Part shown: piece by piece, positions 59,101 through 64,000 of the stretch
Layout of the letters: the number at the start of each line of letters is the position of its first letter
Position numbering within the stretch: position 1 is the stretch's first letter
Assembly (NCBI RefSeq): GCF_009870125.1
Contig: NC_046679.1
Coordinates: forward strand, 14,074,001 to 14,138,000
Source: Drosophila pseudoobscura
Lineage: Eukaryota; Arthropoda; Insecta; Diptera; Drosophilidae
DNA length: 64,000 bases
Reading direction: 5' to 3'
Made by a program: the position numbers and the translations under genes
Notes under the pieces: model-generated
What the model was told of the DNA's origin: nothing
The model's input: only the letters and a program-made list of their open reading frames with translations
Database searches by the model: none

Positions 59101-62100
59101 CGGGATAGCCGCTGGCCGGCGTCTGTCGAGTAGAGTTCAAAGTCTAATTTTACTTCAGTGATCTGGTGGCCAGGCTGCCAAGCGGTTATTGTATGAGGAC
59201 TTTGTAATTCGATTAGTTATTTGGTTAGGTGCTGTACTGAAATACGTGTATTATTGTATGTGACGTGAGGTTTGGTTAGGTATATATTATGTGTGTGTGT
59301 ATGAAGCCACCGAAGTTCGAGAACACTATTCAAGGGAGAACCCTTTGCAATTTTGAACCCAGGTCCTCACAAAATCCATTTTGGATGAATGGCAAAAGTG
59401 TGTTTTACGCAAAATTGGGGAGTGAAACTCAGAAATCATATAAAACACCTTTGAAGAGGTGAATCTGTCTATAGTCTGCTTTTTTAGACTTGAGTTTTTT
59501 AGAACAAAGTTCTTAAATGCTGCAATGTAAAGAATATTCTCTCCCTTAGTTTACCGCTGAACTTTTATGGAAGGGGTTCACGAGGTATTAAGCCATGGTA
59601 AAACCAAACTCCCAATTTGGGTAATATTTTATTTCTTTACTCCGATGTGTCTACTAGTAAACCCTCAGTGACTTCATTGGTTTTTGCGAGTTGAAGATGA
59701 GTTAATGTTGTGATTAGTATTGGGTATACGAGTGCGTGTTCGATGTGTGAATGCTTTGAGTAGAGTCATGCAGCATTAGTGCGGACGAGTTCTAGTGCTT
59801 AGTAAATTGTATATACATATTTATCAGTACAATATATTTGCTGTATATTCACAATTATTCGGTTAATGTTAATTCGTAGGTGCTGTGCAGCAATTGAAAC
59901 AAATCGAAAGAAACTAAAATCATAGCTGGTTAGTGGAAAATCGTATAAATATTTCATTTGATTTATCTTTTTAGTAGGTAGTGCGTGAAAAGCGTTAAAG
60001 AAATCAAGGCGCTCCCGAGGGGAAGGAAAGGAAATCATAAATTCAATTCAAATGCAGCATTTACACTAGGGTTATACATTGAGTTAGCTAATACTTTTTT
60101 TTTGTTTGATTTGGTTTGGTTTTAGTCGGAACGGTTAACGTTTGTCTTGAATGTCGAACCGAATTTCCCGGATTTGATTGTGATAACGATGACTTTGGCT
60201 CTGGCTACTTCAAAATACAGATGATGAAGTGGCATTCGAACGGGCTAACGATTATGCATTAACGATGAGTTTTTAGTTTGTTTTGGCTAGAGAGTGAGTG
60301 CTTGGGGAGCTGTACAACATTCGATTCGGTTATTGTTGAGTTGAATAATGTTGGTGCAATCAAATCAAATCAAATCATTTCATTTCAAATCGGTTTGGGA
60401 AAAGGGGTTCCACAACTCATGAAGCGGATTATTACAATACAATTTTGGTTAGATAAAACTGTTCGTTTTTGGGTTTTTAAAGATAGACTTTTTTGAATAA
60501 ACTTTGGGTTTTTGATACGATGAGAAAAATACTTGAAAAGTTGAAAGTTGAGAGGAATTCAAATAAAATTTCAAATAAATTCCCTAACCTGCTGCATTCT
60601 CTGCAGATCATTTCTATCTAATACTCCAGTTACCAATTGAACGTCTCCTCGAATGGTGATGTGTGGGTCGCGCTCTACGGCCAAATCCAAGATGCGCAAT
60701 TTGTTCACCGAGAGTCCGGCAATGACTCCAGCGAACGGCCGCTCGATGCGACTGCGGCCGTTGCGACTGAACTTGCCGCCGACTTGGACATTGGACATGG
60801 TATTGAAAACGGTCGAATGGTGGCCTGAAAATCAATCAGAATCACAGGGAAATCGCATTATTATGTGACTCCTTCTTAGAAGCATTCGTGATAAGTTGAG
60901 AGCAGCCATCCACTTACTCTGCGGAGTCAGTGCCTGCACATTGTAGTCGTCGAGCTGGAGGGTGGCGTTGCCGCCCTTGCGCTGGAATCGCACCACGTGG
61001 TAGGAATTATCATTGACCTTGGTTCCGATCTCGCCCAGAGGCAGATCCACGCTGCCAATGTTGTACACCATGAAGATGTTACCCTCGACTATCTCCAGCT
61101 CCATGTAGTCCTGGGTGGTGGCACTCTCGATGCGCAGAAGCACTGCATCCGGCTTGGTGGTTATGAAGCCCATGGCCACATTATCCTCCTCGGTGTCTGC
61201 CTGGGCGTTCTCGGGGAAGGTGTACTGTACCATGCCTTTGTTGTTGCCAAACTCATATGCAATGGATTCTACGGGAAACACAGCAGATTTGTGTATATAG
61301 AGTTCTGTGTATGTCTTATTGATACCGTGGAATGTGTATTACCATCATAGCATGTGGGTCCTGTGTACGAGGTCATGTCGCACTCGCAGGCATAGGCATT
61401 CCACTGTTGCACGCAAACTCCCCGATTGGCGCAGGCGTTCTGGCTGCACTTGGTGGGTCCCTCGCAGCCGCTGACCACCAAAGAGCTCGGTACCACCGCA
61501 TCGCTGGTGAGCGAGGGCGAGGCATCGCCCAGATCCAGCGAGGCCAGGCAGCCCTCGAAGCCGGAACGGGAAGATATGGAGGCGGGCAGCTTTGAATACA
61601 TATCCTTGAACACGCCTCCTATGTAGAGGATGCCGGCTAGCTCCAGATGCATATTATTGCCGGTCAGGGTGATGATCTCAAAGGAGTCGTCAACGGTCAG
61701 TGTGTGGGTCTTGGGTCCGGGCCGCCTGATGCTGACCTGATGCCAGCGGTTGTCGTTCATATGGATGCGCGACTTGTCCCTCATGGTCACCGGGCCATCG
61801 CCCAGATCGAAGGTGTAGTGGATGTGGCCATTCACCAGCTCCACGGCCACGAAATCGCTGCGACGACCCCCGTTGAAGACCAGCAGCCCGTTCGGCTCCA
61901 CCGTCTTGAAGCGGAAGTCAATAGAGATGCTGTTGTACGCCTTGAGCATGGCCAGGCCCACGTAAGAGTGCTTGGAGCGGAAGGTGGCCGCGTGGTAGGG
62001 CTGTCCGGCTGGCGAGTTCACAAAGCGGGCTGTGAGCTTGAAGGTGGCGCTCGGAAGAGCCGACAACTCCGGCCCCAGGCTCTTCACAATGTCCAAATAG

Positions 62101-62315
62101 CTATGGATGGTACGAGAATAGTGTGTGAATCTTCACAGGAGGAGGCGAGGGCGTGGGAGACTCTCACCGCTGTCCGTTAAATACAAAGCCCTGCATTTGC
62201 CCGACAAAGTTCGGCATGGTCGAGGTCATCTGGATCTCCTCCTCGGCATGAAAGAGACCGCCCAGGTGGATGGAACGTATCTCCATGGTGCTGTGGCGTC
62301 CCAGGATCGTTTCGG
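56102..62315 (-). CDS. Nrx-1: Neurexin-1, C-terminal exons (5' part beyond window)
   Basis: Exons are complement(join(56102..57087,58780..59122,60589..60824,60918..61268,61343..62100,62168..62315)); phases agree at every junction. They encode about 940 residues of this presynaptic adhesion receptor, which organises synapses through neuroligin. In order: the end of LNS4, LNS5 (YLDIVKSLGPE... through ...SGCEGPTKC), EGF3 with six Cys (KCSQNACANRGVC...CYD), LNS6 (ESIAYEFGNNKG...), a Ser/Thr-rich mucin-like stalk in the last two exons, and one TM helix (MIIGIVAGILIAVVLVILLV, about 56539-56468). The cytoplasmic tail contains a 10-Gly run and ends K-E-W-Y-V, a class II PDZ ligand for CASK/Mint-type scaffolds. 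The conserved GDDLITPVYVPP stalk segment lies in the second-last exon. The N-terminal LNS1 to LNS4 exons are off the window. Confidence 0.95.
57694..57734. repeat. (CGAGCA/CGAACA)n hexamer array
   Basis: About seven units in tandem; the last three change G to A (CGAACA). It lies within the Nrx-1 intron. Confidence 0.85.
58197..58280. repeat. (GGTTGTT/GATTGTT)n array
   Basis: About a dozen 4-7-bp G/T units with GG pairs regularly spaced. On the minus strand, the transcribed direction of Nrx-1, it is a C/A-rich (AACCAAC) tract. Confidence 0.75.
59123..60588 (-). other. Nrx-1 intron, no nested feature
   Basis: The intron has GTTAGG and CGACAG ends. Nothing else is supportable. Confidence 0.8.
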
Positions 62316-63363
62316 CTGCATAAAGAATATTTCCAAAAACAAGAGATGGATAAAACTCGGGGCCTCGCCAGGGGGTGTCAAGCCAGGCTCGGCTTTGCGC
62401 TATGGTTTATTGTAGACTAGGCAGAGTACCATTAACACTGGATACATATGGTTATTGTATGGTATAGGAGTATATGGGTATTATTAGGGTACTGGTAGAT
62501 ATGGAGTATAGTTGGTGACAAGAAGCACATACGCATATATAGTCAAAGAGTATGTAGTAGAGTATATAAGTAGTATATAGAGTAGATATAGGTATGCGGT
62601 TTTTAGTAGACATTTATCTAAGTTTTGGTTCAAAATTTTTTGTTTGTTTTGTTTTTTCAAGCATTTTGTAGTCTTCACTCGACAGTGGCTGAATGTAGTT
62701 GGAATTTGAATTGAGTATTAGTTGGTTTTTTGGTTGTTATTTTTTGTTCGATTTTGTTGCAGCTTGGTACATTCTAAAGAAAGGTGCAGATTACAATACA
62801 TATGTACTGGTACGGATAGTAGTTATAAGTAGTTATTGATTAAGACAAAACCAAAGGTAATTCTCGCCGCTTCAGCGCAAAACCAAATGAAAGTACGAGT
62901 ACGAGTATTAGTTAAAGTAAAGTAAAGAGTTCGCTAAAGTTGGTTAGATATGCAAGTTTTGGTGCGCTTTTTGATCTGGTTTCATTGACATGGTACGAGT
63001 ATACGAGAGATACGAGTATCTTTGTGTGTGAGATACATTTTCAATACGAGTACGGTGGCGGTGACATTTCATTTAATTTTCATTTGATTTTTTCATATAT
63101 CATCTGTGCATTGCTTTAAATTGAACTAAAGACAAACGTAAGAAAGATTAGGCTAACCTACAGACAATCATTTTCGAAATAATATGTGGGCAGGGGGTTC
63201 AAAATAATAGTAATGATACCAAAGAAAGAGTAATTTTTGCGATTGGTTGAACGACATTGAACTAAACATCGATTGGTTTGTTTCAGTGGTTGTCAATGTG
63301 GAATGTATCTTTGAGTTTTATTCTTGTAAATGTGTGTTAATCTGTGACCTAAAGAGTGTTCTC

Positions 63364-63391
63364 AGTGTGTGTGTGTGTGTGTGTGTGTGTG
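63364..63391. repeat. (GT)n microsatellite
   Basis: About 13 GT units. Confidence 0.85.
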
Positions 63392-63561
63392 CGGCGACTA
63401 CGTCTAAGTTAATAACGGTGCATTAGCCTTAACGAGCGACCACATCGCGCATTCGACGCGTTGGCCCGCTGAATGATTGACATCTTTACATGCAAATGAC
63501 TGCAGCGGCAGAGACAGAGCAATAGCAAGAGAGCAAGAGACAGCTAGAGCTACAGAGTGAA

Positions 63562-63563
<2 letters not shown>

Positions 63564-63607
<44 letters not shown>

Positions 63608-63608
63608 G
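63564..63608. repeat. (GA)n microsatellite
   Basis: About 22 GA units with one AA interruption. GAGA-type tracts bind GAGA factor in flies. Confidence 0.85.
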
Positions 63609-64000
63609 GGGAGGGCTAGAGGTGGGTCGGAGTGAAGAGAAGTGGTAGTGAAAGTACGAGTAGCAGAACTAGGACGCTTATTACACTCGAATTTGCTGGG
63701 TGATTTGCTGGTTTGATACGAGGCGATGGCGGTACGATACGATACGATACGAAATGCAATATACGGTACACGGTATACATAGGTCGTGAGCAGGTCATGC
63801 GCTTAACTATTGTTCCTTTACAGTTATTAGTTTTGGCCTGTTATTATTGCTTTTGCGGCCTATCGTTCAGAGGTGAGGTGCGGTGCTCACATGCAAACGC
63901 TTCACGTGTGTGGAGTGGTCGTGGATCTGTGTGTGTGCCTGTGCTCTTGAGTGTCGTGTGTGTGCCTGTGCTCTGGTGTGCTCTGGTGTGCTAAAGAGTG

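Larger units (their letters stand above)
62316..64000 (-). other. Part of an Nrx-1 intron, runs off the window
   Basis: Sequence upstream of the TTATGCAG acceptor. It holds tracts of ACGAGT (about 62890-63050), GT and GA repeats, and GATAC units (63732-63752). No exon is recognised up to the window end. Confidence 0.7.

Overview
The window is nuclear DNA from a Drosophila species. The genes with recognisable orthologues (Apc, CCT1, Pfdn5, Nrx-1) have fly-type exon structure: short GT-AG introns, AATAAA signals and Drosophila core-promoter motifs. In D. melanogaster, as I recall it, Nrx-1, CCT1 and Pfdn5 lie near 94A-B and Apc near 98F on 3R. Their linkage here therefore suggests a non-melanogaster Muller E arrangement. 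An obscura-group species is a guess only.

Layout. Positions 1-31,500 are gene-poor, AT-rich and full of degenerate hexamer and trinucleotide repeats. They hold two clusters of very small genes: a divergent pair at 9.8-10.6 kb, and at 12.2-13.7 kb an acylated EF-hand protein next to two small secreted proteins. They also hold a decayed BiP-like Hsp70 copy (24.7-25.4 kb), a DRE/BEAF-type CGATA cluster (27.7-28.0 kb), and an intron-containing decayed piece of an LRP5/6 (arrow-like) gene beside an unidentified minus-strand membrane-protein ORF (28.8-30.9 kb). An AT-rich dispersed repeat family flanks that piece.

Positions 31,500-52,000 are gene-dense: Apc (inferred promoter at 31.55 kb, 4.6 kb first intron, CDS 36,403-43,855), an SLC41/MgtE-type Mg2+ transporter, CCT1 (TCP-1 alpha), a 242-residue coiled-coil protein, and Pfdn5 on the minus strand. 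CCT1 and prefoldin work in one pathway, since prefoldin passes unfolded actin and tubulin to the TRiC/CCT ring. Both use the same composite promoter class (Ohler motifs 6 + 1), as does the inferred Apc promoter.

Positions 52,000-64,000 carry the last six coding exons of Nrx-1 on the minus strand, encoding the end of LNS4, LNS5, EGF3, LNS6, stalk, TM segment and PDZ-ligand tail. The 5' part of the gene lies beyond the window.

The most unusual element is at about 44,352-44,837, between Apc and the SLC41 gene. Two decayed copies of the chromatin gene baf sit tail to tail and form a nearly continuous ~220-bp stem with a 4-nt loop. This is the architecture of a Drosophila hairpin-RNA (endo-siRNA) locus whose predicted target would be baf.
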